DNA from: JAAYDY01 sp964500225
GTDB lineage: Bacteria; Planctomycetota; Phycisphaerae; FEN-1346; JAACEH01
Direction of reading: 5' to 3'
Length of the DNA stretch: 64,000 nt
Assembly (NCBI GenBank): GCA_964500225.1
Contig: CAZCOA010000008.1
Location: 1-64,000 of the forward strand
Under the pieces are notes generated by a model. That model saw only the letters and a program-made list of their open reading frames with translations. It had not been told where the DNA came from and did no database searches. Of the stretch, positions 28,891 through 41,558 are shown piece after piece. The position numbers and the translations under genes were made by a program. Every line of letters starts with the position of its first letter. The stretch's first letter is position 1.

Positions 28891-29841
28891 CTACCTGGGA
28901 ATCTCCACCTCGGCCAGCACCTGCTCGACGATGTCGTCGGCCGAGATGCCTTCGATCTCCGCCTCGGGTTTCAGAATCAGCCGGTGTCGCAGCACAGGGT
29001 GGGCCACTTGCTTTACGTCGTCGGGCGTCACGAAGTCGCGTCCGCGCATGGCGGCCACCACCTTCGCCGCCTGGAGAAACGCCAGCGACGCCCGCGGACT
29101 GGCCCCGAGGGTCAGGTGGTGATGGATCCGCGTGCCGCCGACGATGCGGACGATGTAGTCGTAGAGTCCGTCATCCACGCGAACGCCGCGCAGGCCGGCC
29201 CGTGCAGCCAGCAACTGTTCGACCGTTAGCACCTTGACGATGCCCGCCGAGGAGATGTCGGCCGGATCGAGGCCCGCATTGTGCTTCTTCAGCACGTCCA
29301 CTTCCTGGGCCGCGGGCGGGTAGTCGATCAGCGACTTGAGCAGGAACCGGTCGATCTGGGCCTCGGGCAGCGGATACGTTCCCTCGTACTCAATGGGATT
29401 CTGCGTGGCGATCACGAAGAAGAAGTCGCCCAGCGCGTGGCGCCGACCGTCGATGGTCACTTGCCGCTCTTCCATGGCTTCCAGCAGCGCGGCCTGGGTC
29501 TTGGGCGGCGTCCGGTTGATCTCGTCGGCCAGGAGCACCTGTGTGAAGATCGGCCCCTTGACCAGGTTGAAGCGGTTCTCGGCCATGTCGAAAACGTTGG
29601 CCCCGGTGACGTCGCCGGGCATCAGGTCGGGCGTGAACTGGATGCGTGTGAACGTGGCGTCGATGGCCAAGGCCAACGACTTGGCCAGCAGCGTCTTGGC
29701 CAAGCCGGGCACGCCCTCGATCACAATGTGTCCGCCGGCAAACAGAGCCACCAGCAGTTCGTCGATGCAAGCGGCCTGCCCGACAATGGTCTTGGCCAGC
29801 TCGCCCCGCAGTCGGTCGGCCAATTCGGCAACAGGTGTCAT
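28891..29841 (-). CDS. MoxR family AAA+ ATPase
   Basis: 316 residues. Walker A is GVPGLAKTLLAKSLA, Walker B is LLADEINR, followed by TPPKTQAALLEAMEERQVTI, and sensor 1 lies in FVIATQNPIEYEGTYPLPEA. The lid domain has GASPRASLAFLQAAKVVAAM. It belongs to the MoxR group found with DUF58, DUF4350 and DUF4129 genes, as in Actinobacteria. Its ATG overlaps the DUF4350 stop by 4 bases. It is a divergent paralogue of the MoxR at 9507, with a different operon partner set. Confidence 0.95.
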   Translation of the reverse strand: MTPVAELADRLRGELAKTIVGQAACIDELLVALFAGGHIVIEGVPGLAKTLLAKSLALAIDATFTRIQFTPDLMPGDVTGANVFDMAENRFNLVKGPIFTQVLLADEINRTPPKTQAALLEAMEERQVTIDGRRHALGDFFFVIATQNPIEYEGTYPLPEAQIDRFLLKSLIDYPPAAQEVDVLKKHNAGLDPADISSAGIVKVLTVEQLLAARAGLRGVRVDDGLYDYIVRIVGGTRIHHHLTLGASPRASLAFLQAAKVVAAMRGRDFVTPDDVKQVAHPVLRHRLILKPEAEIEGISADDIVEQVLAEVEIPR

Positions 29842-31082
29842 GATGCGAGAACCTCCTTGCTCAAGTGAGCCAGTTGACGGGCGACGGCCAGCAGCCGGCG
29901 CGACGACAGCCGCGGCGACGCGGCGGCCTGCTGGGCGTCGATGAGGATGCGTCGCACGGCGTCGCGGCTGCGCCGCGTGCGGCCGGCCAGGGCATCGGCC
30001 AGTTGGTGGACATCGGCGGTGCGGGGCAGGTGCAGTTCGTGAATCACCTGCTCGCGAAAATCCTCGTAAAATCGTGCGGCGGCATGGCCCCCTGCACCGC
30101 CGCGACGATAGAGTTCGGCCAACGCCTCGACGAACTCGATATGGCTGCGCCGCACCGGCCGCCGCAGCGACCGCAGCGGCCCGAAACGCCGTCCGCGGCT
30201 CATCAGAAACATGGTCACCAGCAGGAACATCTGGCCGCCCAACGCCAGCAGCACGCGCCGCGAATACGGCGTCGTCAGCGGCTCGCGATCGTAGTAGCCG
30301 TGGTGATACTCGTCGAACAGGATGCGCCCCCCCTGGCCCGCCAACTCCAGCACATTCAGCAGCAGAACCACGTTGTCGGCCTTGCCGATGAGCCGGTTGC
30401 TGAACATGCTGCTGGAGGCCGCAATCACCACCTGGCCGGCGTAGTGCGAGTAGCGCACCAAGTGGCCTCGGCCGGCGTGGTCTTCCAGCAACGACGGCGC
30501 CGGCAATCCCGGCGGCAGGCCGTCGGCCGAAAACGTCGCCACATGACGCACGTTCAACGTCAGATTGGAGGGAAAGGCCGGGAATGCCGATCCCTGCGAC
30601 AGTACCAGGCCGCGCAACAGCTCGAACGGGTCGTCGTCTTCAACACGATGCAACCGCCGCAGGTCCAGCTCCAGCGCCTCGTTCAGCGGCTCACTGCGGT
30701 CCGCACGCCGATCGATGCCCCGGTCCTGGCCCAGAAGATATACAAGCGTGTTGCCCCGGGCGATCCACTGGCTTAGGGCCTCGATTTCGTTCGCCGTCGG
30801 CTCCACGCGCAGCGGTCCGGCGACAATCAACACATCGCCCTGCCCGTTCAACTCGGTCCACGGACGCTCCATTCGCTCGGGCGCCGATGGGCCGCGACGG
30901 GCCAGTAGCCGAAAAACCGCCAGCAGCCCCCCCGGCGTGTGGCTGTAGCTGCTGGCAAACGTGCCGGCGCCGCCGGACTGGTCCGGCTTGTGGAAGATCG
31001 CCGCCACGGACACCATGGCCGTCACAATCAACAGCACGAGGATGACCACCTTAAGCCGCTTCGTGGCCCACCTCCTCGACAA
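29838..31082 (-). CDS. DUF4350 domain membrane protein
   Basis: 414 residues. A basic N-terminus and membrane helix (VVILVLLIVTAMVSVAAIF) lead to an extracytoplasmic GATase-like domain of the DUF4350 type: SYSHTPGGLLAVFRLLARRG, VLIVAGPLRVEPTANEIEAL and GRGHLVRYSHYAGQVVIAAS. A second membrane helix (RRVLLALGGQMFLLVTMFLM) and a cytoplasmic helical tail follow. The start is ambiguous. A TTG at 31082 overlaps the DUF4129 gene by 32 bases, while a GTG at 31049 lies just after its stop and would shorten the N-terminal basic stretch. Part of the MoxR/DUF58 operon. Confidence 0.85.
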   Translation of the reverse strand: MSRRWATKRLKVVILVLLIVTAMVSVAAIFHKPDQSGGAGTFASSYSHTPGGLLAVFRLLARRGPSAPERMERPWTELNGQGDVLIVAGPLRVEPTANEIEALSQWIARGNTLVYLLGQDRGIDRRADRSEPLNEALELDLRRLHRVEDDDPFELLRGLVLSQGSAFPAFPSNLTLNVRHVATFSADGLPPGLPAPSLLEDHAGRGHLVRYSHYAGQVVIAASSSMFSNRLIGKADNVVLLLNVLELAGQGGRILFDEYHHGYYDREPLTTPYSRRVLLALGGQMFLLVTMFLMSRGRRFGPLRSLRRPVRRSHIEFVEALAELYRRGGAGGHAAARFYEDFREQVIHELHLPRTADVHQLADALAGRTRRSRDAVRRILIDAQQAAASPRLSSRRLLAVARQLAHLSKEVLAS

Positions 31083-32112
31083 GCTCGTGGGCCGTTCGCG
31101 CGAAATCGCGGGCCTCGTCCTCGTTCAACGGCTCGTGGCCGTACCATTTCACGTCGTACTGACGATTGAGCCGCCCGAGCAGTTCCGCCGGGCGCGCAGC
31201 CTGACGCTCTACCAACTGGCGATAATATTCCCAGTTGGTGCGGGTGCGGTCGATGAGGACCAGTTGCCGCCGCTCCAGCGCCGCCAGCGCCATGAGGTAC
31301 GCATGATGGATGGCCTCGCGGAACTGGCCGCGATCCAGGGCCGCCGCAACGTCCTGGGCGTGTGATTCCGGGGAACTCAGCCGCACCGATGCCGCCAGGT
31401 GACGGCTTGGCGACACGGTGCGCCGTCGTCGCCGGCCCCCCAGCCAATGCCAGAGATGCCGGCCCACGATAACAATGATCAGACCGACCGAGACGGCCAA
31501 CACGCCCCTCAGCATCTGGCGGCTGACACTCTCGACTCGGCCCCCGCTGACGCCCAACCATTCATAGAGGCGTTTCAACCACGTCTGGACCAGTTCGAGC
31601 ACCTCATCCATGCGGTCGCGCTGTACCTGGAACTCCGGCGCTTCGAGAATCGACGCCAGGGCGTCGCGTGCCGCCTGGAGGTCGCGGCGGCGGGCCGCCG
31701 CGTCGGCCTCGGCCGCCTCGCGGTATCGCTCCAGTTCGTCGATCGCGCCTTCCATCTGCCGCATCGTGAGGTCACGGATGGATCGCAGCACCTTCTCGGA
31801 CTCGGCGCCCATCGCGTCGGCGAATTGACGGGCAAAAACCGACGTGTGAAAGATCATGGGTTCGTCGTTTGGGACGAGTTGCAGCTCGATATCGGTCAGG
31901 TCGGCCTCGATGCGGCGGAGCCCTTCGATCAGCATCTGCCGCCGGCCGGGCAACAACGTCTCGCCGCCCTCATGCAATTCGAGCGATTCCAGAAACTCCA
32001 GGTGCTGCTTCATGGTGCGACCGAGTTCGTCGGCCGTAACCGGGTCGGCGCGGACGGCGCCCGCGAACGTCGCCGGAACCATGCAGAGGAAGAAAAAGAA
32101 GCGGTGGACCAT
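31051..32112 (-). CDS. DUF4129 domain membrane protein
   Basis: 353 residues. A signal peptide (FFFFLCMVPATFAGAVRA) and an N-terminal helical, coiled-coil-prone domain (about 30-190) precede one membrane helix (GVLAVSVGLIIVIVGRHLW). After an Arg-rich stop-transfer comes the DUF4129 domain, with HAYLMALAALERRQLVLIDR, TNWEYYRQLVER and YDVKWYGHEPLNEDEARDFA. DUF4129 proteins travel with MoxR and DUF58 in many phyla; the role is unknown. It lies 30 bases after the upstream membrane protein gene and overlaps the start of the DUF4350 gene. Confidence 0.88.
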   Translation of the reverse strand: MVHRFFFFLCMVPATFAGAVRADPVTADELGRTMKQHLEFLESLELHEGGETLLPGRRQMLIEGLRRIEADLTDIELQLVPNDEPMIFHTSVFARQFADAMGAESEKVLRSIRDLTMRQMEGAIDELERYREAAEADAAARRRDLQAARDALASILEAPEFQVQRDRMDEVLELVQTWLKRLYEWLGVSGGRVESVSRQMLRGVLAVSVGLIIVIVGRHLWHWLGGRRRRRTVSPSRHLAASVRLSSPESHAQDVAAALDRGQFREAIHHAYLMALAALERRQLVLIDRTRTNWEYYRQLVERQAARPAELLGRLNRQYDVKWYGHEPLNEDEARDFARTAHELVEEVGHEAA

Positions 32113-32142
32113 GGTTGCGCTGCCGCAACAGGAAACGCCACG

Positions 32143-33165
32143 CTATGCCGCGCCGCCGGCCAGACGGTCGGCCACCTGTTCGAGGTCGTAGCCCTCGTGC
32201 CGAACACGAATATCGAAGTACAGAGCGACCATCGCCAGCCACACCAGCGGCTGCAAGGCCGCATCGCACGCATTCATCAGCAGGACGAACGGAATGGTGA
32301 CGGCCGACGGCAGGTGCGTTGGCCCGAGGATGACATCGTGCCAAGCGCCGCCGGAGCCGCCGCGGAAAAACCCGACCGTGTAATATAACGTCAGCAGGAC
32401 GCTGTGGACACTGCCGTAGATGGCCGTCAGGGCAAGAAACAGCAAGGCGGCGCGGGTCATGTGACGGCTCGGTCGCGTGGTCGGGTCTCGCCGGCGAATA
32501 AGCGACGCGCTGCGCCACAGGGCGACCAAATAGCCCTTGTCTTCAATCACCACCACCGCCGGCAGGAGAATCCAGCATAGGAAGAGCCAGAGGATCAGAG
32601 CCGCCATCGGCAGTTGAATCAGCACAAAAACCGCCGCTCCGCTGAGCAGCGACGCCTGCCCGCTGGGGACGCCGCGCTCCAGCAGATACGTCCCGGTGTG
32701 AATGAGCACCAGCACCATGGCCACCGCGCCGACGCCCAGGATGACGCCGTACAGGCCGAGGGTCATCAGCCGCGTCAGGACCAGCCGCGGAATCTTCGGC
32801 ACGAACTGGACCAGGCACTCGCGGAACGTGACGGTGCGCCCCAGGTACAGGCGACCGGCCGCCTGGGCGATGAGCCCCTCGGCCAGCGCGCTCATGACCG
32901 TCACGCTGAGAATAAGTACGAGCAGACGACCGGCGGCCTCGCGCCAGGCGAAGGCCAGGTGCGACTCGCCCTCGGCCAGACGCAGCACATCCGCGAACAG
33001 GTGGTTGGCCACATTCATCTGAGGCGTCGTGACCAGGAACGTCACGGCAAACGCCAGGCCGCTCAGGGCCAGGATCAGACGCAGGTTCTGGCGGTAAAGC
33101 TTGATGCTGCGGTCGAAAAGCTGCCCGAGTCCCAGGGGTTCCAGGCGTGGTCCGTCGCTCGTCAT
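32143..33165 (-). CDS. Multi-pass membrane protein, first gene of MoxR/DUF58 operon
   Basis: 340 residues with about six membrane helices, for example LILALSGLAFAVTFLV, LMTLGLYGVILGVGAVAMVL and MAALILWLFLCWILLPAVVV. The opening LGQLFDRSIKLYRQNLRLIL, followed by VVVIEDKGYLVALWRSASLI, resembles the membrane domain of glycerophosphoryl diester phosphodiesterase-like and DUF975-like proteins, which are general integral-membrane families. No catalytic motif is seen. The ATG at 33165 has AAGGAG nine bases upstream. A hairpin at 33219-33250 separates it from the upstream gene. Confidence 0.75.
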   Translation of the reverse strand: MTSDGPRLEPLGLGQLFDRSIKLYRQNLRLILALSGLAFAVTFLVTTPQMNVANHLFADVLRLAEGESHLAFAWREAAGRLLVLILSVTVMSALAEGLIAQAAGRLYLGRTVTFRECLVQFVPKIPRLVLTRLMTLGLYGVILGVGAVAMVLVLIHTGTYLLERGVPSGQASLLSGAAVFVLIQLPMAALILWLFLCWILLPAVVVIEDKGYLVALWRSASLIRRRDPTTRPSRHMTRAALLFLALTAIYGSVHSVLLTLYYTVGFFRGGSGGAWHDVILGPTHLPSAVTIPFVLLMNACDAALQPLVWLAMVALYFDIRVRHEGYDLEQVADRLAGGAA

Positions 33166-33218
33166 GCCGCGGGGCTCCTTGCCGACCTCGCTATGTCAAA
33201 TCGTCCGCAGTATGAAGC

Positions 33219-33250
33219 GAGCCCCGCACGGGGCAGACCCGTCGGGGCTC
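33219..33250 (-). terminator. Terminator-like nested hairpin
   Basis: GAGCCCC pairs with GGGGCTC and an inner ACGGG pairs with CCCGT. It lies 26 bases past the end of the gene at 33277 and before the MoxR/DUF58 operon. No T-run follows, so termination would be weak or factor-dependent. Confidence 0.45.
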
Positions 33251-33276
33251 GTGTGGATCAGCACAGTCCGGCAGGT

Positions 33277-34071
33277 CTACCAGATGCCTTCCTTCAGAGT
33301 CTTCACCCACCGCTCGAGGCTCTGATACGCCTGATCGCGGTTCGACCGGAATACCGGCCCGCCGGGATGATTGGTCTTCTCGGCCAGGGCCATCCGCAGC
33401 AGGCGGCTCTTGGCCAAATCGGTATGATCGACATACCGGTCCACCGATTTGAAGTTGGCAGCCACGGTCTTGCGGTCCGTGCGCCGCTGCGTCTCGATAT
33501 AGAACTCCGTCCCGTTGTCCGTGCCGCCATGGCACTTCGCGCCGGCGCAACTCGTAAACAGAATCGGCAGGACCGTGCGCTGGAACGTCACCATCGGTTC
33601 GCCGATCTCCTTGAAGACGGCCTCCGCCTCATCATCAGTGAGCTGGTACACGATTCCCTTCTTGGGACCGGCCGGAGCAGGCGGCGTCGTGTCGCCGGCG
33701 GTAGGCGTAGTGTCGGTAGCCGTGGCCGGAGGCTGTTCCGTCGCCGGCGACGTCACCTGGGCCGGCTCGGCCTCCAGGAACGACGACCCGCCGCCCGAGA
33801 CGTAGAACTGAGCTGCCTTCTTCAGGTACTTGGCCCGCTCGTCGCCCTGGTCCAGCGCCAACAGCTTGTCGGCTTCCTGAGCGACTTCGGCGTACAGGCC
33901 GTTAGCCAGAGCCCACTTGGCCAGCGCGAAGTGACCGGCCGCATCGTCGTCCTTCAGCGCCGCGGCTCGCGTCTTGTACTCGGCGCTCGAACCGCCGGCC
34001 ACCTGGGCCGCCAGCACAGCCGCCACGCCCACAAGCACCACCGAAGCCCACACAAGCAGTCGCGGATTCAT
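33277..34071 (-). CDS. Exported cytochrome c-like protein with C-x4-C-H motif
   Basis: 264 residues. An N-terminal signal anchor (LLVWASVVLVGVAAVLAAQV) is followed by a short helical repeat-like part (ALANGLYAEVAQEADKLLAL) and a Pro/Thr/Ala linker (about 110-150). The C-terminal domain (about 150-264) has FQRTVLPILFTSCAGAKCHG. The spacing C-x4-C-H differs from the standard C-x2-C-H heme site but resembles a pattern in planctomycete cytochrome-like proteins. Heme attachment is therefore likely but unproven. The ATG at 34071 has GAGGAG six bases upstream and a promoter at 34123-34150. It stands alone between the MoxR operon and carB. Confidence 0.72.
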   Translation of the reverse strand: MNPRLLVWASVVLVGVAAVLAAQVAGGSSAEYKTRAAALKDDDAAGHFALAKWALANGLYAEVAQEADKLLALDQGDERAKYLKKAAQFYVSGGGSSFLEAEPAQVTSPATEQPPATATDTTPTAGDTTPPAPAGPKKGIVYQLTDDEAEAVFKEIGEPMVTFQRTVLPILFTSCAGAKCHGGTDNGTEFYIETQRRTDRKTVAANFKSVDRYVDHTDLAKSRLLRMALAEKTNHPGGPVFRSNRDQAYQSLERWVKTLKEGIW

Positions 34072-34122
34072 GCTTCGCTCCTCACCTAACAGAGCACCGG
34101 TCAACCACTTCGATCTTCGGTC

Positions 34123-34150
34123 AGTGTACCAGATTGCCGAAGCCCTTCAA
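34123..34150 (-). promoter_or_regulatory. Promoter of the cytochrome c-like gene
   Basis: On the minus strand TTGAAG (34150-34145), a 16-base spacer and TACACT (34128-34123). Confidence 0.58.
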
Positions 34151-34202
34151 CCCCAAAAACGGGCTGACGAGCCGCATCCGATGATTCCGACACCGGGGGA
34201 GC

Positions 34203-37454
<3,252 letters not shown>

Positions 37455-37497
37455 CGGTGACTTCCCTCTGTTCCCGCGATCGGCCCGCGAACCGCCC

Positions 37498-38613
<1,116 letters not shown>

Positions 38614-39093
38614 CGGCGTTCCGTTTCTTATGACTGCTCGGGTCCGCTCCGCCACTGCCGGGCCGCCCTGTTGCTACGACCCGCAAGGCGCATAAGGGCG
38701 GGGTCCACCGCACGCCTTCGGACCCAACCCCGGGAACTCTTGTCAAGTCCGACCGTGGCGTGCGTGCGGCAGACCCCGCGCTGAGTGCATAGAGTCCAGC
38801 GAGCGCCTTGTAGCAACCCACATGCCACCGGTGCAGACTGCAAGCGCAACCACATACCAAAAAAGATCTTAGAGAATAATCCGATTCCGGCAGATCGCTG
38901 ATGGACCACCGCTTTGGCACATTATTGTCGCTTCTTCAGGCGTCGGGCCACATTTCTGTCGCCCTAGCCCCCTGCTCCCAACTCCCTGCCGTCGCCATAC
39001 AATAGACATTCTCCCCATCAAAGGCAAGATCGTGGCCCCGAATTCCCTCGGCTTGACGTCTTAGCCCGCCGCGGCTACACTTCCGCCCTGACC
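38614..39093. other. Intergenic between carA and the kinase-like gene
   Basis: 480 bases between divergent genes, more AT-rich near 38850-38990. The kinase promoter is at 39053-39081. No convincing carA promoter, PyrR-type attenuator or arginine operator was recognised. A weak hairpin with a T-run exists on the minus strand around 38869-38903 (GATCT and AGATC arms followed by six T). Confidence 0.4.
39053..39081 (+). promoter_or_regulatory. Promoter of the kinase-like gene
   Basis: TTGACG (39053-39058), a 17-base spacer and TACACT (39076-39081). Transcription is predicted near 39088, only about 6 bases before the ATG. Confidence 0.7.
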
Positions 39094-39906
39094 ATGAACG
39101 ACACAAACGACCGTTCTTCCGCCTCGCCCCCCAAAGGCCAGTACGACGTGGCGCGGATTCCGCCGCGCTCGCTGCGAGGCCGGCTTTGCCCCGACACATT
39201 CACCCTCGACGGTGCCGTTTACACCCTGGAAAAGCACCTCAAACACGATTTCTTCGCCTCGACGGCACGTTACCACGACGACCGCGGCCGACGCGTCTGC
39301 CTCAAGCACTTTCACACCGAACCTTGCTTGGGGATCCCCCTGGGCTGGGCCGGCCGCTATATGTGCAACCGCGAGATCGGCTTCTACCGCCACTTGGCCG
39401 ACGTCGAGGGCGTGCCGGCCCTGGTCGGCAAACTGGGCGATAGCGGCATGGTCCACGAGTGGATCGACGGCTGCGACCTGCTGGACTACGCCCAGGACGC
39501 CCGCATGGGACGCCCCGAGCGCCGCGTGCCCGACGATTTCTTCGACCGCCTGGAGCAACTGGCCCGGACGCTGCACGATCGCGGCGTGGCCTACGTGGAC
39601 CTCAACAAGCCCGATAACGTCCTCGTCGGCGACGACGGGCGACCGTACCTGGTGGACTTCCAGATTTCGTATCGCTGCCCACGCCGACGATGGAACCTCC
39701 TCGGCCGCTGGCTGTTCGGCGTCCTGTGCCGCGAAGACCTCTACCACGTCCGTAAACTCAAACGCAAGTTCCGCCGCGACCTGATGACCGACGACGAGCT
39801 GCGCCGCAGCTACCAGCGGTCGCTCCTCCTGAGCTTCCACCGCCGCTTCGCCCACCCCTTCCAGCGCGTGCGGCGATGGGTGCTGACCCAACTCGGCGCG
39901 CGCTGA
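39094..39906 (+). CDS. Kinase-fold protein, WaaP/RIO-like
   Basis: 270 residues. A protein-kinase-like fold is read from an N-lobe with the Lys strand RRVCLKHFHTE, a hinge region (MVHEWIDGCDLLDY), the catalytic loop HDRGVAYVDLNKPDNVLV and the metal-binding VDFQISYRC in place of DFG. The catalytic Asp and Asn (VDLNKPDN) are conserved. The compact size resembles lipopolysaccharide kinase (WaaP/Kdo kinase) and RIO-like families. The C-terminus is very basic (VRKLKRKFRRDL) and could bind a membrane or nucleic acid. No ribosome site is seen and the predicted mRNA would be nearly leaderless. The substrate is unknown. Confidence 0.78.
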   Translation: MNDTNDRSSASPPKGQYDVARIPPRSLRGRLCPDTFTLDGAVYTLEKHLKHDFFASTARYHDDRGRRVCLKHFHTEPCLGIPLGWAGRYMCNREIGFYRHLADVEGVPALVGKLGDSGMVHEWIDGCDLLDYAQDARMGRPERRVPDDFFDRLEQLARTLHDRGVAYVDLNKPDNVLVGDDGRPYLVDFQISYRCPRRRWNLLGRWLFGVLCREDLYHVRKLKRKFRRDLMTDDELRRSYQRSLLLSFHRRFAHPFQRVRRWVLTQLGAR

Positions 39907-39979
39907 CCCCATCGACGCGGTAACACCTTCCGTGAAACTGGGAGAATACCGATTCCGCCGGAGCCGTGCACCACCTTCC

Positions 39980-41251
39980 TCACGGCACGTCGGGCATGAC
40001 CACACAGCCGGGACCCAGGCGATGTACCGGCGGACCGTCGCAATCCAGGGCGATCACCGTCATGTCCGGGTCGGGCGGCGATTCGGGCAGATTGTGGAAT
40101 TGCAGCCGGATCGTCGGCTCAAACGATTGCTTGAACGTCACTTCCCGACCCGTATTAAGGATTCGCGCCCGCAGCACCTTCGTCTCCATGCCGCCAATCG
40201 TGAGTTCCCGCCCGTACCAGCGCGGCACATGCCAGTACATCGTGTTGCCGCGCACCGTGGCCGGGCTCTGGCCGAACGCGAAGTTCATCCACTCGCACGT
40301 CGCCCGCTCGGTGCCGTAGATCGACTCGCCGTTGCCGTTGCGCTTCAGCCACGCGCCGATACCCTTGAGCCGCGCGACCGCCTCCGGCTGCACCGTCCCG
40401 TCGCCCATCGGACCGATGTTCAGCAGCAGGTTGCCGCCCTGGCTCGCACACGAGACCAGCATCGACAACAATTGCGGCACCGTCTTCCAGTCGTGATCCA
40501 CGCGGTTGTAGCCCCACGTATGGTTCAGCGTGTCGCACGATTCCCAGTCGCGATACGGCGGGCTGGCCTTCACGTGGTTCTCGGGCGTGTCGTAGTCCTC
40601 GGGCATGAGCGTACCGCCGCGACCCCAGCCGCTGCGGTCGTTGATGATGATCTGCGGCTGAAGCGAGCGGACCATGTGATTCAGCTTCGTGGATTCCCAG
40701 CCGTTGGGCTTCAGCGGCCACGGCACGTCGTAGAACAGGATGTCGATCTGCCCGTAATTCGTCATCAGTTCGCGGACCAGGCCGTGGGTGTATTCGACGA
40801 ACCGTTGCCGCGCGGCCTCGTCGCGGAAACACCGGGCCCCGTCCGGATGCCGCCAGTCCACCAAGCTGTAGTAGAGCCCCACACGGAGCCCTTCGGCTCG
40901 CGCCGCCTCGACGTACTCGGCCACCAGGTCGCGACGCGCCGGCGTGCGGGTGCTCTTGAAGTCCGTCAGCTTCGTGTCCCACAGACAGAACCCTTCGTGG
41001 TGCTTGGTCGTCAGCACCATGTACTTCTGTCCGGCCTCGCGCGCCAGACGGGCGTAATACCGCATGTCGCACTTCTCGGCCGTGAACCGGTCGGCCAGCA
41101 GCGCGTACTCGTCCACGGGAATGCGCTCGCGATTCATCACCCACTCGTGCCGCCCCAGCAGACTGTAGAGGCCATAATGAATGAACATGCCGAATTTGGC
41201 CTGCCGCCACCAGGCCATGCGATCGTTCAGCGACGGAATGCCGTGTGCCAT
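39980..41251 (-). CDS. Alpha-L-fucosidase, GH29
   Basis: 423 residues. Hydrolyses terminal alpha-L-fucose from glycans by a retaining mechanism. GH29 features include the opening WWRQAKFGMFIHYGLYSLLG, KYMVLTTKHHEGFCLWD (about 77-92, substrate-binding His residues) and TNYGQIDILFYDVPW with Asp175 in the nucleophile position. GGNLLLNIGPMGDGTVQPEA closes the barrel. No signal peptide is seen, so the enzyme appears cytoplasmic, implying uptake of fucosylated oligosaccharides. It is a single gene with a promoter overlapped by a 15-base palindrome. Fucoidan-type glycan use is common in planctomycetes. Confidence 0.93.
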   Translation of the reverse strand: MAHGIPSLNDRMAWWRQAKFGMFIHYGLYSLLGRHEWVMNRERIPVDEYALLADRFTAEKCDMRYYARLAREAGQKYMVLTTKHHEGFCLWDTKLTDFKSTRTPARRDLVAEYVEAARAEGLRVGLYYSLVDWRHPDGARCFRDEAARQRFVEYTHGLVRELMTNYGQIDILFYDVPWPLKPNGWESTKLNHMVRSLQPQIIINDRSGWGRGGTLMPEDYDTPENHVKASPPYRDWESCDTLNHTWGYNRVDHDWKTVPQLLSMLVSCASQGGNLLLNIGPMGDGTVQPEAVARLKGIGAWLKRNGNGESIYGTERATCEWMNFAFGQSPATVRGNTMYWHVPRWYGRELTIGGMETKVLRARILNTGREVTFKQSFEPTIRLQFHNLPESPPDPDMTVIALDCDGPPVHRLGPGCVVMPDVP

Positions 41252-41317
41252 GAGTCAATCCTTCCCAGCGTCGGACCCTGCCTTGCCCGGCCGCCCCATC
41301 GGCCAAGCCGCCCCATC

Positions 41318-41346
41318 CTTATAGTCCCGCGGCCGTTGACGGTCAA
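41318..41346 (-). promoter_or_regulatory. Fucosidase promoter
   Basis: On the minus strand TTGACC (41346-41341), a 17-base spacer and TATAAG (41323-41318). The rest of the gap 41252-41558 holds nothing recognised. Confidence 0.68.
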
Positions 41347-41348
41347 CG
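41334..41348. promoter_or_regulatory. Candidate operator palindrome over the fucosidase -35 box
   Basis: CGTTGAC-G-GTCAACG, a perfect inverted repeat of two 7-base arms around one base. It covers the -35 hexamer, a placement typical of a repressor site. No regulator gene is adjacent. Confidence 0.45.
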
Positions 41349-41558
41349 CGATTCCACGTCGGATCCGACGTTGCTGCACGCGTCATGTTCACGAAGCGGC
41401 GCACCGCTGGGGTGGTTTACCGATGGCACACATGGCAGCGAAGCCGAAGGCTCGCCGGCGCACAGCCCCCTGCCAAGCCGAGATGACGTGGTAGCCTGCC
41501 CCGGGAAGCCCCTTCAAGAGGCTCCCGAAAGGGAGTTGACACGCGGTGACGCAACCCC

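Noticed and set aside
38614..38910. Pyrimidine- or arginine-responsive leader for carAB
   Set aside because: No anti-terminator pair, PyrR site or ARG box was made out; the only hairpin is weak.
38936..39199. Protein-like minus-strand stretch in the carA-kinase gap (GHDLAFDGENVYCMATAGSW)
   Set aside because: It looks plausible over about 35 residues, but it overlaps the kinase gene and its promoter, has no ribosome site and no recognised domain.
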